This document shows positions 30,771 to 40,480 of a stretch of DNA of 64,000 nucleotides, in pieces. Both the position numbers and the translations under genes were made by a program. Origin of the DNA: Cliona cf. orientalis (taxonomy: Eukaryota; Porifera; Demospongiae; Clionaida; Clionaidae); NCBI GenBank assembly GCA_963930775.1, contig OZ005698.1, positions 5,400,501 through 5,464,500 of the forward strand, in the 5' to 3' direction. Under the pieces are notes generated by a model, which made no database searches, was not told the origin of the DNA, and saw nothing but the letters and a program-made list of their open reading frames with translations. Position 1 is the first letter of the stretch. Each line of letters starts with the position of its first letter.

Positions 30771-33203
30771 TTACATACTGACATTGAGTCCTATAGGTTG
30801 AAAAGTTTTTAGTGTTTTTATCCAAAACTTTTCTAGTTTCCTTAGCTCCCTGTAGTCATCAACATTCTGTTTAGTTGTATCAATAGCTTGTACTTTTAAG
30901 TTGTTGATATTGTGATCCGGTAAATTGAAGTGTGAGTGAAGGTAGGTTCTTTGCTTGTTGAATATGGATGTCCTATGGTGGTTCACATGGGTGTTGAGTT
31001 GTTTGGTTGTCATTCCAACATATTGTTTCTTACACTTGGTGCATGTAATAAGATAAATCAGGTTTTTTGATTTGCATGTAAAGTGATGCCTAATTGGATA
31101 GGATATCTTAGTTTTTGTGGATGTGAAAGTTGGTTGACACTGCAGATGTTGACAAGTTGAGCATCTTGGATGGTTGCATTTCTTAACAAACCTTTCTCTA
31201 AAATGTAGTTGTGGAAGATTTCCAGCTGTTATATGGTTTGAGTTTGGTGATGCAAATGAGATGGCTAGATCGGTTATTTGATCATCTGTGGGGTTTATTT
31301 TTGCTCTTACTAGTTCTTGATGGAGTGTCCTATTACGCAGAGCAATGAATCTGGGGTGGTTTACATATTTCTGTACTAGTGGATAATTTTCCAAAATTAT
31401 TTGTTTTAATTGATGGAACTGGGGTGGTGCAATACATTTAAACAATGGTGGTCTGGTGATGTTTTTTTCTGGTTTGGTCTGCTGTAAGAATTTTTGACGG
31501 TTATCATATGGGACAAGAGCTAGCGTTTTTTTCGTGAAGCTTGGTGGATATCCCCGTGCATGGAGTCTAGTTTCAAAGAGTCTAACCATCCTATTATAGT
31601 TCTCTTTAGAAGTGTTTGATCTTGCGTACCTTACACACTCTCCTATGATTATAGCTTTGTGAATGCTTCGTTGGTGGCATGATTCAAAGTGCAAATACTG
31701 ATATAAGTTTTGGGCTTTTTGAAATGTTTTGGTATCCAGATATTTTGTGTTTTGGAATTGAGGGCCTTTGTATATTGTGAGATCCAGGAAATCTGTACTT
31801 TCTGTCGAGTGCTCATGTGTGTAGTGTAAGCTTGGATGGAAGTTGTTAAGTTCTGTTAGAAATGTTTTAAGTTGTTCTTGGGATTTTGTCCAGATGATGA
31901 GAATGTCATCGATGTGTCGTTTTAGCAGAAGTGGGTGATGTTGTTGGGTGCGAAGGAATCGTCTCAGGATGACAGACATAAATATGTTGGCAATGGTTGG
32001 TGAGAAGGCTGCTCCCATTGCAGTTCCTGTTATTTGTTGAAAGATTAGTGTTGCAAACTCGAAATAGTTGTAATTTACATTGATGTGGAGTAATTGAATG
32101 ATCAAATTGGGGTCAAAGAGTAATAGGTGGCGTTGTGAATGTAGTTCTTCATAAATAATATCAAGGCATTCTGTTTGGGGTATGGAAGGGTATAGGCTCT
32201 CTACATCAACTGATACTAGTATGGCAGTTTCTGGTACTTCAAGAGTTTGTAGTAAGATAGATAGGGAGGCTGAATTGTGTAAATAGTCAGGGTATGTTTG
32301 AGCGACTGGTTGAAGGAGGTGATCCAGGAGTTGGGCTGTTGGAGTGAGCAGGGAATTTGTGTGGGCTACTATTGGTCTCATGGGAGGTAGAGTATCGTAC
32401 TTTTTATGAATTTTGGGGATGCCATAAAACTTGGGGATTTGCGCTTGGTTCAGTTTGGGTTGTAAGTATTCATATAGTTTCTTATTGTATCCGGTTAATT
32501 GAGAATTGAATGAAATTAGTGCATTCGTAATCCTTCTTGCTATATCCTCTTTTGGATATGTCTCAGCTGGTCTGTAGGTTTTGTTATTTGTAAGAAGTTG
32601 TGTACATTGTTGAAGGTAATCGTCTGTGTTCATTATGACTATTCCTAGATTTTTGTCAGCAGGTTTTATTGTTAAGGATTGTCGAGCATTTTTTAGTGAT
32701 TTAATGGAAGCCTTCTCTTCCTTTGTTAGGTTAGGTATTGGTTTTTTCAGTATTTCTGGTAGTCGATCATTCAGATTGCGTTTAGTTAGTTCGATGTAGT
32801 GTTCTAATTGTGAAACACCTGAAAAGAGTCGAGTTGGGGACACTGTGACTGTTTTTGGGAGGAATTTCATTTTCCTGTGGATAAAAGCTGTGGTTGTGGG
32901 TTCTATGGTTGTTTTTTCTCCTGAGAGTGTTGTTTTATAGTGTGCATGTACATACATTGCTCGCAGGGTCTGTGCAAATTGATCATACTCTGAGAGTAGT
33001 TGAAGTTGTGAGGTCTTGTACTTTGTTTTTGGGGTTGGGGCAAAAGATAGTCCTTTTGAAAGCAGTGCCAGATCCGTTTGGGTGAGATGGACACTGCTTA
33101 GATTGTGGACTGCTAGGGTGGTTATGGATTGTAGCGTGGGCCTCGGGATAAAAAATGATCTCTTTTGATGGATTTTCTTCCTGCTGGGTGTTCTCTTCTG
33201 CTT
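30771..33203 (-). CDS. PLE2 reverse transcriptase with GIY-YIG-like endonuclease, intact frame
   Basis: Open from 33203 to a stop at 30771. The first ATG is at 32957, but conserved Penelope sequence (NLSSVHLTQTDLALL, SKGLSFAPTP) lies upstream of it in the same frame. Translation therefore probably enters from ORF1 by frameshift rather than at that ATG. Motifs: KFYGIPKIHK, VSVDVESLYPSIP, GTAMGAAFSPTIANIFM and RHIDDILIIW (catalytic Asp pair); then a Cys-rich linker (CNHPRCSTCQHLQC) and an endonuclease with NLIYLITC and YVGMTT. In the endonuclease helix where family members usually read LRxR, this copy reads LNTH, so the catalytic Arg may be missing. No stop codons interrupt about 810 codons, so the copy is young. 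Template-primed reverse transcription is the expected role. Confidence 0.88.
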   Translation of the reverse strand, partial: KQKRTPSRKKIHQKRSFFIPRPTLQSITTLAVHNLSSVHLTQTDLALLSKGLSFAPTPKTKYKTSQLQLLSEYDQFAQTLRAMYVHAHYKTTLSGEKTTIEPTTTAFIHRKMKFLPKTVTVSPTRLFSGVSQLEHYIELTKRNLNDRLPEILKKPIPNLTKEEKASIKSLKNARQSLTIKPADKNLGIVIMNTDDYLQQCTQLLTNNKTYRPAETYPKEDIARRITNALISFNSQLTGYNKKLYEYLQPKLNQAQIPKFYGIPKIHKKYDTLPPMRPIVAHTNSLLTPTAQLLDHLLQPVAQTYPDYLHNSASLSILLQTLEVPETAILVSVDVESLYPSIPQTECLDIIYEELHSQRHLLLFDPNLIIQLLHINVNYNYFEFATLIFQQITGTAMGAAFSPTIANIFMSVILRRFLRTQQHHPLLLKRHIDDILIIWTKSQEQLKTFLTELNNFHPSLHYTHEHSTESTDFLDLTIYKGPQFQNTKYLDTKTFQKAQNLYQYLHFESCHQRSIHKAIIIGECVRYARSNTSKENYNRMVRLFETRLHARGYPPSFTKKTLALVPYDNRQKFLQQTKPEKNITRPPLFKCIAPPQFHQLKQIILENYPLVQKYVNHPRFIALRNRTLHQELVRAKINPTDDQITDLAISFASPNSNHITAGNLPQLHFRERFVKKCNHPRCSTCQHLQCQPTFTSTKTKISYPIRHHFTCKSKNLIYLITCTKCKKQYVGMTTKQLNTHVNHHRTSIFNKQRTYLHSHFNLPDHNINNLKVQAIDTTKQNVDDYRELRKLEKFWIKTLKTFQPIGLNVSM

Positions 33204-33766
33204 TTACGCTTGCGGTTGGACTTTTGTAGTTGTTGTGTGGGTAGTATGGATGTACTGGGGTTAATTGTGTCATGGTTGTCTGGATCTTGGGGTGTGGAGG
33301 TGTTGGGATCGATTGTGGTTGATGGGTTCACGTGATCTTGAGGTAACAATTTTTCCAGCTGTTTTGGAATCTCTCGAACTATATGATTTTGGTGGATAAA
33401 ATTGTCGTATAGTCGAGCAATGTGGTCTGGTGTTGTTTTGAGCTTGCTGAGAAAGTCGTGTACTCGAGACAGGATATTTGCTAGGTGGCCTTTTTCTATC
33501 TCTAGAGTGATGCTGTCGCTGGTTTGGACTCTTTCTAGGTGTTGAAAGAATAGCTTTTCAAAATTCTTGTTGAAATCTTCTACTATTGATTTGTTACGAT
33601 TGATTGGTGTTAACACTTGTGGTCGATATGCCTTTGGGATGGTTTTGTGTGTAATCATTTTTTGTTGTCGTTCGATTGTGCACTTGAGTTTCTTAACTTG
33701 TGTGAGATGACTACGATATTCTTCCGCCATGAATTGTAAAACGCATTCTGGTGATTCAGTTGACAT
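33122..33766 (-). CDS. PLE2 ORF1, basic protein of unknown function
   Basis: ATG at 33766, 214 aa. Predicted mostly helical, with charged segments (about residues 15-60 and 75-130), a Ser/Thr/Pro/Asp-rich linker and a strongly basic tail (NRKRKSRREHPAGRK). I do not recognise a domain. It overlaps the reverse transcriptase open frame by 82 nt in the 0 versus -1 relation. Its place and basic tail suggest a nucleic-acid-binding partner, which is inference. Confidence 0.7.
   Translation of the reverse strand: MSTESPECVLQFMAEEYRSHLTQVKKLKCTIERQQKMITHKTIPKAYRPQVLTPINRNKSIVEDFNKNFEKLFFQHLERVQTSDSITLEIEKGHLANILSRVHDFLSKLKTTPDHIARLYDNFIHQNHIVREIPKQLEKLLPQDHVNPSTTIDPNTSTPQDPDNHDTINPSTSILPTQQLQKSNRKRKSRREHPAGRKSIKRDHFLSRGPRYNP
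33149..33155 (-). promoter_or_regulatory. Candidate -1 ribosomal frameshift site, U UUU UUA
   Basis: On the minus strand the ORF1 codons read CAT TTT TTA, so the heptamer T TTT TTA sits in the X XXY YYZ phase required for -1 slippage. After slipping, reading continues TTT TTT ATC into the reverse transcriptase frame. It lies in the 82-nt overlap. I see no strong stem 5-9 nt downstream; an 8-bp stem (AAGCAGTG/CACTGCTT) starts about 50 nt further on, farther than usual. A one-base change in the T run is the alternative. Confidence 0.55.
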
Positions 33767-34053
33767 AATTTTGATCTGTAGATATACGTTGTATGTGCAT
33801 GCACATATGGATAGTATAATCCTTATTGTAGCTAACTTAAAAAAGTTGGTGCTGCCAGTTAAGCCCCACCAAGATTCCTATTATTGTACGCTATGGTAAA
33901 ATTTAACACAGCAAATCTTTAAGTCGGTAACTCCACTCCGACCAAGGGAGCCATCGGACTCCCTCAATCCAAGCTGCCGCCCCTGGGTTGACGGCTGGAG
34001 GTAGCCCAACTCGGCCGGCCCACAGGGTCGACCCTGCACTCAGGGAGCACGTG
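33767..34053 (-). other. 5' leader of PLE2
   Basis: Non-coding sequence between ORF1 and the right direct repeat. GC-richer near 33960-34050 with short complementary blocks (CAGGGTCGACCCTG). It presumably holds the element's 5' UTR. Confidence 0.5.
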
Positions 34054-36104
34054 TGTGTTTGAGAGAGGAAAATTATAGTGAGCTGGGCTTTGTCAGCTGA
34101 CCCTCCGACTCACTGATTAGGACTCCACACAGGAGAAGCTTTTAGCTAAATAAATCGGCGAGCACAGATTATAACAGCAACAACTTTATTTATAATTATG
34201 TGTTATTGACTATAATACATGTACATGTATATAATAGCTAAATGAGTTTGTGATAGTTCAATATCCGGTCATCAGGGGAGCAACCCAATCCAATGATCAC
34301 AGCACCATAAGTTTCGGTCCCTTTAATCTCCCGACCTATGGTGTGCTATGGAGAGGGCGGGACCACTCCCATTAGGAGTCCGGTAGCTTCTTTCTTGGAT
34401 TTATAATCTTCTATGGTTCAGTCCTTGCTTTGGTCGTCTAGCTAGTCATCACGTGAGCGCACATTTAATTATAGTTTATTATCCCGCGCGCATGCGCAAG
34501 GGGTAAAGTAATCCCGCGCGCATGCGCAAGGGGTAAAGTAATCGGTTGTGTCGTCGTTGTTACCCCGCGCGCATGCGCAAGGGGTAAAGTGATCGGTTGT
34601 GTCTGTTGTTAGCACAAAAATCGCTGGATCTGGAGATCTAGGCATCTGAGCGACTCGTTAGTACAGTATATCCGTCGATATCGTCGAAAAACTGGCTTCA
34701 TTATGCTTCGAATCGTTTGGCAAGGTCCACAAGCATCGCAAATACTGCATTTTATTGGCCACGCCTATGGACACTACCCACCACGTGCTTTCTGCTCATG
34801 CGCACAACCTGGCACAATATGTAGGTAAAGGTCGTCGACACTGCAGCGCGCGGGCCCGCGGGGTATGTGCTCTACAGAGCTCTAGTTGTTGTTGTCGCCG
34901 TCGTCGTTGGCACGAAAATCGCCAGATCTCGAGTTCTAGGTGTCTATGCGTGCTGTAAGCATAACCAATCGATAGATATCGGTGAAAAACTGGTTTGTAC
35001 GGGCTTCGAATTCCTCAAAAATGCTTACTAGTGCTATAAATCGTGCATTTTCTGTTCAACATGCCTGTGGTTTATCGACCACACCTACTCCTTTAGCATA
35101 CTGATGCGACTGCGCATGCTCAAGCTCAGTATTGGAAAGGGTTGTCAGGTCATAAAACAGCTCTGCTGCAGTGTTGCAGTACTACGCTACAGTGGCTACA
35201 GAGCGCGCGGGGTATGTGCTCTACAGAGCTCTAGTTGTTGTCGTTGTTAGCACAAAAATCGCCATATCTCGAGATGTAGGCGTCTAAGCGACTCGTAAGC
35301 TTAACGAATCAATCGAATTCGGCGAAAAAATAGCGTCTGTGGGCGCCAAATCGTGGGATACGGTCCACGAGCATCACAAATAGTGCCTATTTGTTGGCCG
35401 CCGTAGCCACGCCTATCGACAGTGCCCATCAATGCATAATGTATGCCCATTGTGCTTTCTGCTCATGCGCACAACTAACAAGCGTATGACTGGTAAAGAT
35501 CGTCGATGTTCTAATGCTCGTGACGTCTACATAGTGACTGAAATCTGAACAGTGAAGCCCAATGGAACCAATCAGTATGTAAGAGAGCTATACTATTATC
35601 ATTACAACAAAATATAGGTACAAGCTCATGTCTTCCTAGTCTGCAGCTGGGTGCAGAGAGGGCTCAGTTTCAAGAGTCACCAGAATAACTAAGCATCCAG
35701 CATTTCCATTTTTCTCTCAAGTTCACAAAATTATAGCCATGCAACGAAATAAATCTATAGATTGCGCAATGTGCGTGCGGGGTATGTGCTCTACAGAGCT
35801 CTAGTTGTCACGTGTGATTACGTATGTACATGTATTTAGCCGCTATTATAATACTAGGGGTACCTGGTCTCTTTTATCTGCTCCCACTCCAGCACCGAAA
35901 TCACTTTAGAGGGGCAATACACGCCATGTGCTTTTAATAATATGCAACCATGTGCTTTTAATGATATGCAGTGCTGCTCACATGTGCATATGTTCTCTCT
36001 TTGCATGGGGTGGTTTGAACTTAAATTGGTGCTAATTATTATGAACCCACATGTATACAGACAAGTAATGACCTTGCTGCATGGAGAGGGAAGGGGGAAA
36101 GCTT

Positions 36105-36141
<37 letters not shown>
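34054..36141. repeat. Right direct repeat flanking PLE2, split by an insertion
   Basis: 34054-34480 and 35807-36141 together match 29715-30478 in the same orientation. The two halves are separated by 1326 bp of unrelated GC-richer sequence. After the TG tract the sequence becomes unique and leads into the kinase-Kelch gene. Confidence 0.85.
34481..35806. mobile_element. GC-rich composite insertion of ~345-bp-type units
   Basis: Inserted into the right PLE2 repeat; the left repeat gives the empty site. Starts with three copies of CCGCGCGCATGCGCAAGGGG and contains several diverged units. Typical unit features are GCTCTACAGAGCTCTAGTTG, TTAGCACAAAAATCGC and GGCCACGCCTATGGACA. It ends GCTCTACAGAGCTCTAGTT. 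The same family lies inverted at 61996-62660. No coding frame; probably a non-autonomous element or a satellite-like cluster. Confidence 0.7.
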
Positions 36142-36144
<3 letters not shown>

Positions 36145-36502
36145 AATGAGGGCAGTGTCTAAAATTAACAGTTTCATCAGGCGTGTAAATTATTATCATA
36201 AGCAGCCCATTTGGCTGATAAAATTTCAGTATTGTATATTATGCTCATTGTGCAACAGATTATTGTAGCAATCTCAAATTGAAACAAGGAAACACGGATT
36301 TATACAAATAATTATAGATGTAGCTTCAAATAGTTTCCAAATAATTAATGCAGTAGCTACGTGAGAAAACAAGGAGTGGATACAACAGGAATTATTATAG
36401 TTGGCAAAACTTGTTGCAGCTGCAGTGATTTGTGCACAGACTGGACGATATAATTATACTTGATTGTAAATACTGATCCTGATCCATTCAACTGAGTCAG
36501 AT

Positions 36503-38659
36503 ATGGAATTTCAGAATATTGAGCTCTTGAGAAATGAAACAATAGGTGTGGGAGCTTATGGAAAGGTGTGCAAAGCAAAGTGTGATGACCTTATTTGTGC
36601 TGCTAAAATTTTCCATGAGACTCTTTACGATCCGAAAGGAGAGCAGCATACTGAACCTCAAAAACTTCACCGGATACCATCGTTGAGATTTAAAGCTGAG
36701 TGCATGCATCTGCATAATCTAATGCATCCGAATGTTGTCCAATATCTTGGTGAAACAACAGACACCATCACTGGCATGAAAGTTTTACTGATGGAGCTCA
36801 TGGATGGAAGCCTGACGAACTACCTTGACAATTATCCTTTTGACGGACTGATACCTTACCACATTCAAATCAATTTTTGCCACGACATTTCTAGGGCAAT
36901 CTCATATCTCCACTCCAAGCGAATAATTCACAGGGATCTCTCCAGCAATAACGTGCTATTGATCAGCAATATCAGAGCCAAAGTGTCTGACTTTGGTATG
37001 GCAATGATTTATGGCCAGGATTTCAGAAAGACACCTTACCTCTCCTTAACAGGGTGCCCTGGAACAGATGTCTACATGCCACCAGGAGCTGCACGAGAAA
37101 GTGCAGCAGAATACACTGAAAAAATCGATTGTTTTTCTCTTGGTGTATTAGCTATTCAAATCATGACAAAGCAGTACCCATCTCCAGGAGAGCGGCATAA
37201 AAATATCAAAACAACAGATGATACTCGTTCAGTCCTGGTGACTGTATCTGAAGTTGAACGCCGTCAAAACCACATAAACTTGATATCACCGAAGCACCCA
37301 CTCTTAGCTATAGCACTAGACTGCTTAATTGACGATGACGACAATCGACCGTCAGCCCATGAGCTCTGCCAAAGAATGGAGGGCTTAAAAGAATGTCAAA
37401 CATATCTTGAAAGCCAGGAGCTAGACCCTGAAGGTACACGTGAGAAGTCTCCATTAACAGAAATTGGTCATGAACAGGAGAAAGATGAAGAGGTATTTGC
37501 ACAAGCAAGAAGTGAAATTCATACTAGCCATGGCACAGGAAGCGAAATCAATGCTGGTTCCAGACAACGGAGTACTACAGAATTGCAACCAAGCAAGAGA
37601 GTTCAAAGTCTTCAGATGGTTTTGAAAAAGAAAGATGAAATAATCAAAATCAAACAGAATACTGTTGAGCAATTGAAAAAGCACATTACTCGGCTTGAGA
37701 GTGATAGCAGTAAACTCTTGCTCGTGAAACAGCATTATGAGAGGCGCTGTCTTGAGCTTGAAAGACGATTGGGCATGAAAACTGATTTTGAGTTGAGTTG
37801 GAATGAGGAAGAGAAAGCACCCTGTCTGATGAAGCGAGGAAGTGATGCAGTAGTCAGTGGCAACTACGTCTACATTAGACATGCTGGTACAAAGGAAGTA
37901 TACGAGTACAATTCAACCACTAAAGTCTGGATTAGATTTCCAGATTGTCCGTTCAGGAGTTGTTCACTAGCAATTCTCAAGAATCTGCTCACTACCATTG
38001 GGGGAATACCCTTCACAAATCAGCTCTTTAGCCTAACAGGTAAAGGTACTAGCAAACCGTGGACAGAGGTCTATCCCCCCACACCCTCCAAGAGACAGTG
38101 GGCAACCACCCTTTCCATTGATACAATTTTGCTAGTAGCTGGAGGAGTTGGAGAAGATGATGTAGTTCTATCTATAGTTGAAGTACTTGATGCACAAACG
38201 TCAGAGTGGTCGATAGTGGCTAGACTCCCAGAGCCTTTTCATAGAGCTTCAGCAACTATTTGCCGTGGTCAGATCTACATGCTAGGTGCAACAGGAGAGG
38301 ATAGAAAACACATCAAATCCGTATTCACATGTCATCTGAACGACCTGCTCCGCTCAACAAGTTCTTCGTCGACGGTATGGAGTAAGATTGCTGATCTACC
38401 CGTAACAAAATCTACCTGTGTCTCTCTTAATAACCAACTACTAGCTATTGGTGGAAAGGATGCAGATGATAAAGTCAGTTCTGCCATTCATCTCTATGAT
38501 TCAGTTATTAAAGCGTGGAGAATCATTAGCCACATGTTGGTTGCCAGACGTTCATGCTTTGCGGCTATTCTTCCAGAAAACAAACTTATGGTGGTTGGTG
38601 GGTGGGTATCCACGTACATTGATAGTGATTCAGTAGAGATTGCCACATGCACTTTCTGA
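36503..38659 (+). CDS. Protein kinase-coiled coil-Kelch protein, single exon
   Basis: 718 aa, ATG in a good context (G at -3, G at +4). Kinase domain at about residues 6-300: glycine loop GVGAYGKV, AAKIF lysine, catalytic loop HRDLSSNN, DFG in VSDFGMA, and a CPGTDVYMPP activation-segment end. A charged linker follows, then a coiled coil at about 370-425 (VLKKKDEIIKIKQ onwards). Kelch-type beta-propeller repeats fill about 445-715 (LLVAGGVG, LLAIGGKD and LMVVGGW, each a GG pair). All catalytic residues are present, so it should be an active kinase; Ser/Thr versus Tyr specificity is not clear, though the HRDLSSNN loop leans Tyr-like/TKL. The propeller may position substrates. The lack of introns beside intron-rich neighbours suggests a retro-copied or recently expanded family. 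Confidence 0.88.
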   Translation: MEFQNIELLRNETIGVGAYGKVCKAKCDDLICAAKIFHETLYDPKGEQHTEPQKLHRIPSLRFKAECMHLHNLMHPNVVQYLGETTDTITGMKVLLMELMDGSLTNYLDNYPFDGLIPYHIQINFCHDISRAISYLHSKRIIHRDLSSNNVLLISNIRAKVSDFGMAMIYGQDFRKTPYLSLTGCPGTDVYMPPGAARESAAEYTEKIDCFSLGVLAIQIMTKQYPSPGERHKNIKTTDDTRSVLVTVSEVERRQNHINLISPKHPLLAIALDCLIDDDDNRPSAHELCQRMEGLKECQTYLESQELDPEGTREKSPLTEIGHEQEKDEEVFAQARSEIHTSHGTGSEINAGSRQRSTTELQPSKRVQSLQMVLKKKDEIIKIKQNTVEQLKKHITRLESDSSKLLLVKQHYERRCLELERRLGMKTDFELSWNEEEKAPCLMKRGSDAVVSGNYVYIRHAGTKEVYEYNSTTKVWIRFPDCPFRSCSLAILKNLLTTIGGIPFTNQLFSLTGKGTSKPWTEVYPPTPSKRQWATTLSIDTILLVAGGVGEDDVVLSIVEVLDAQTSEWSIVARLPEPFHRASATICRGQIYMLGATGEDRKHIKSVFTCHLNDLLRSTSSSSTVWSKIADLPVTKSTCVSLNNQLLAIGGKDADDKVSSAIHLYDSVIKAWRIISHMLVARRSCFAAILPENKLMVVGGWVSTYIDSDSVEIATCTF

Positions 38660-39448
38660 AGTAACCATAGCTAAAGTATTATACACCTATATTACATGCA
38701 TGTAAGTGTGATTATTATAATAGCTCAGAAATAATTTGCTATTGAGGCTGCTAAGCATACTCATATATTTTACTGCTGAACAGGAATATAATTGTATCGA
38801 TTGATGTGGTACAGTACTTTGTGCATTATATTTTCATTACGTGTGCATATTATTGCTGTATTATGTATGATTGTTGGTATTGTATTACAATCACTGGAAG
38901 ACAGTCCTAGAGGGGCTCAATGCTGCATTGCACCATCTCTATAGCATTTGCCACTATAATAACAGTTATTGAAAATTGTATCACACTTTTCTAAACTTTA
39001 AATGCAAACTAAACGTCAACAGTTAGCTTAACCCTATAGTTTGCTAATTTAATGGGATAATGTTTTTGCACAGGGAAAAAGGAGAAGAATAATTATTGTC
39101 TGCACTGCATTAACATTAACATAATCTCATCCTTGAATTCCAATTGCAAGAATAATATTAAAAGTGATGTTTTGACCATTAATGGTAGTTTATGATGGAT
39201 ATGTTCTCCTGTACATAATTTCAATACAAGAATTTAATTTATTATTATTATCAAGAGTGGATTATGCATAGATGGGCCAAGATACCTCAAAATATCCCTG
39301 CATGGGCTTCTCCATTCAGTTTACATATATGGGTAGCTACAGTAATCCTTCCATCCTTCATGAGCAGTGACCCACCAAATTGAGGCAATTAATTATAAGG
39401 CATCCCTTGTGTCAGGAAATGTAAATAATTAGCTAACTACATGTAGAG
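38660..39448. other. 3' flank and intergenic sequence
   Basis: AT-rich. No gene or clear repeat seen. Confidence 0.5.
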
Positions 39449-39777
39449 TCAGGATTTCATCCAGAAAATAATTTTTGGGGGAGAAGTGGGTGTGGCAGTT
39501 TCACGCACTGTGTCCCCCCTCCTCCCCCATTAATCATTAAGATGTGCTTTTGGATGTCACTGAGGTAGCTATTAAGAATACACGATTTCATCTAGTGCTC
39601 TTAAATAATTCATTATTGATTATTTGCACCAGTCAGCACAAAAAAATAACATGTTCCCCTCTCCCACTACCTCTCTCTCTTTCTTTTCCCTTTTTTCTTC
39701 TTTCTTCCTTTTTTTGGGGGAAGCTGGGTGTTCTGTGAGGGAAGCTTCCCCCCACCCCCCACTGGATGAAATCCTGA
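39449..39777. mobile_element. MITE-like element, 16-bp perfect inverted ends
   Basis: TCAGGATTTCATCCAG at the left and its exact reverse complement at 39762-39777. The flanks GAG/GAG could be a 3-bp target duplication. A C/T-rich tract fills the middle. Minus- and plus-strand open frames across it are low-complexity shadows. Confidence 0.75.
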
Positions 39778-40400
39778 GAGAAGTAGGCTGGGAAGTAAGC
39801 AAAATTCCCTGGAATAGCTATCTTCCATTGCATATGTACCTAATGAATGCTAATTTCTGGATGACTAGCTATGCTTACTAATGTCATTCAATAGACTCCA
39901 GAAGACACTATAATATTATAGCTAATACTTCAATAACTAGCTGATAATGATGTCATGTACATCACGTCAAGAGTATGAGTACCCTGAATAAGTCCATGCA
40001 CTTTGCATGCTTCCTCAACATAATTTAACTATGATTATTAATGTAGTGCACCAAAAAGTATGAATACTGTTGTGGAATGACGCACTTCACTGCATGTAGC
40101 TAGATATCATAAACTGATGCAGAGATTCAAAATTCATAGATGAATTCATAGACATTATAATTATGAATAAACAATTAAACTCCATGCACATACATACTAT
40201 TATCTTGATTTACTGTTTAGAATAGTTTCCTGGTAAAGGTCATACTACTTTTAAACCCTTTCTTTGTCAATAATGTTGTTTTCTGTTGATTACTATAGTT
40301 ACTGAGGACCCAAACCACAACTTGTTTTTATCTCTGCTTTTAAACCTTGTCCTGCATGACCCTTTAAAGGGAAAACACGTTATCGGCTAAAATGCATTTT
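39778..40400. other. Intergenic stretch, no gene seen
   Basis: AT-rich sequence before the first tectonin gene. No coding region, repeat or structured element that I can support. Confidence 0.45.
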
Positions 40401-40407
40401 GTGAGCC

Positions 40408-40415
40408 TATTTAAG
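40408..40415 (+). promoter_or_regulatory. TATA-like box TATTTAAG of tectonin copy 1
   Basis: 66 bp before the start codon. The same CTATTTAAGT context recurs upstream of the other copies, at 42508-42515, 49494-49501 and 53657-53664, which suggests a shared core promoter. Confidence 0.5.
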
Positions 40416-40480
40416 TCCAGCTTGTGCATGTATAGTCCTTTAGACAGAGCAGCTAACACAACACATCATAAACACGAAGA

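Noticed and set aside
32957..33273. Second overlapping minus-strand frame (32983-33273) as a PLE2 protein
   Set aside because: It is a third-frame shadow of the ORF1/reverse transcriptase overlap with no conserved motif.
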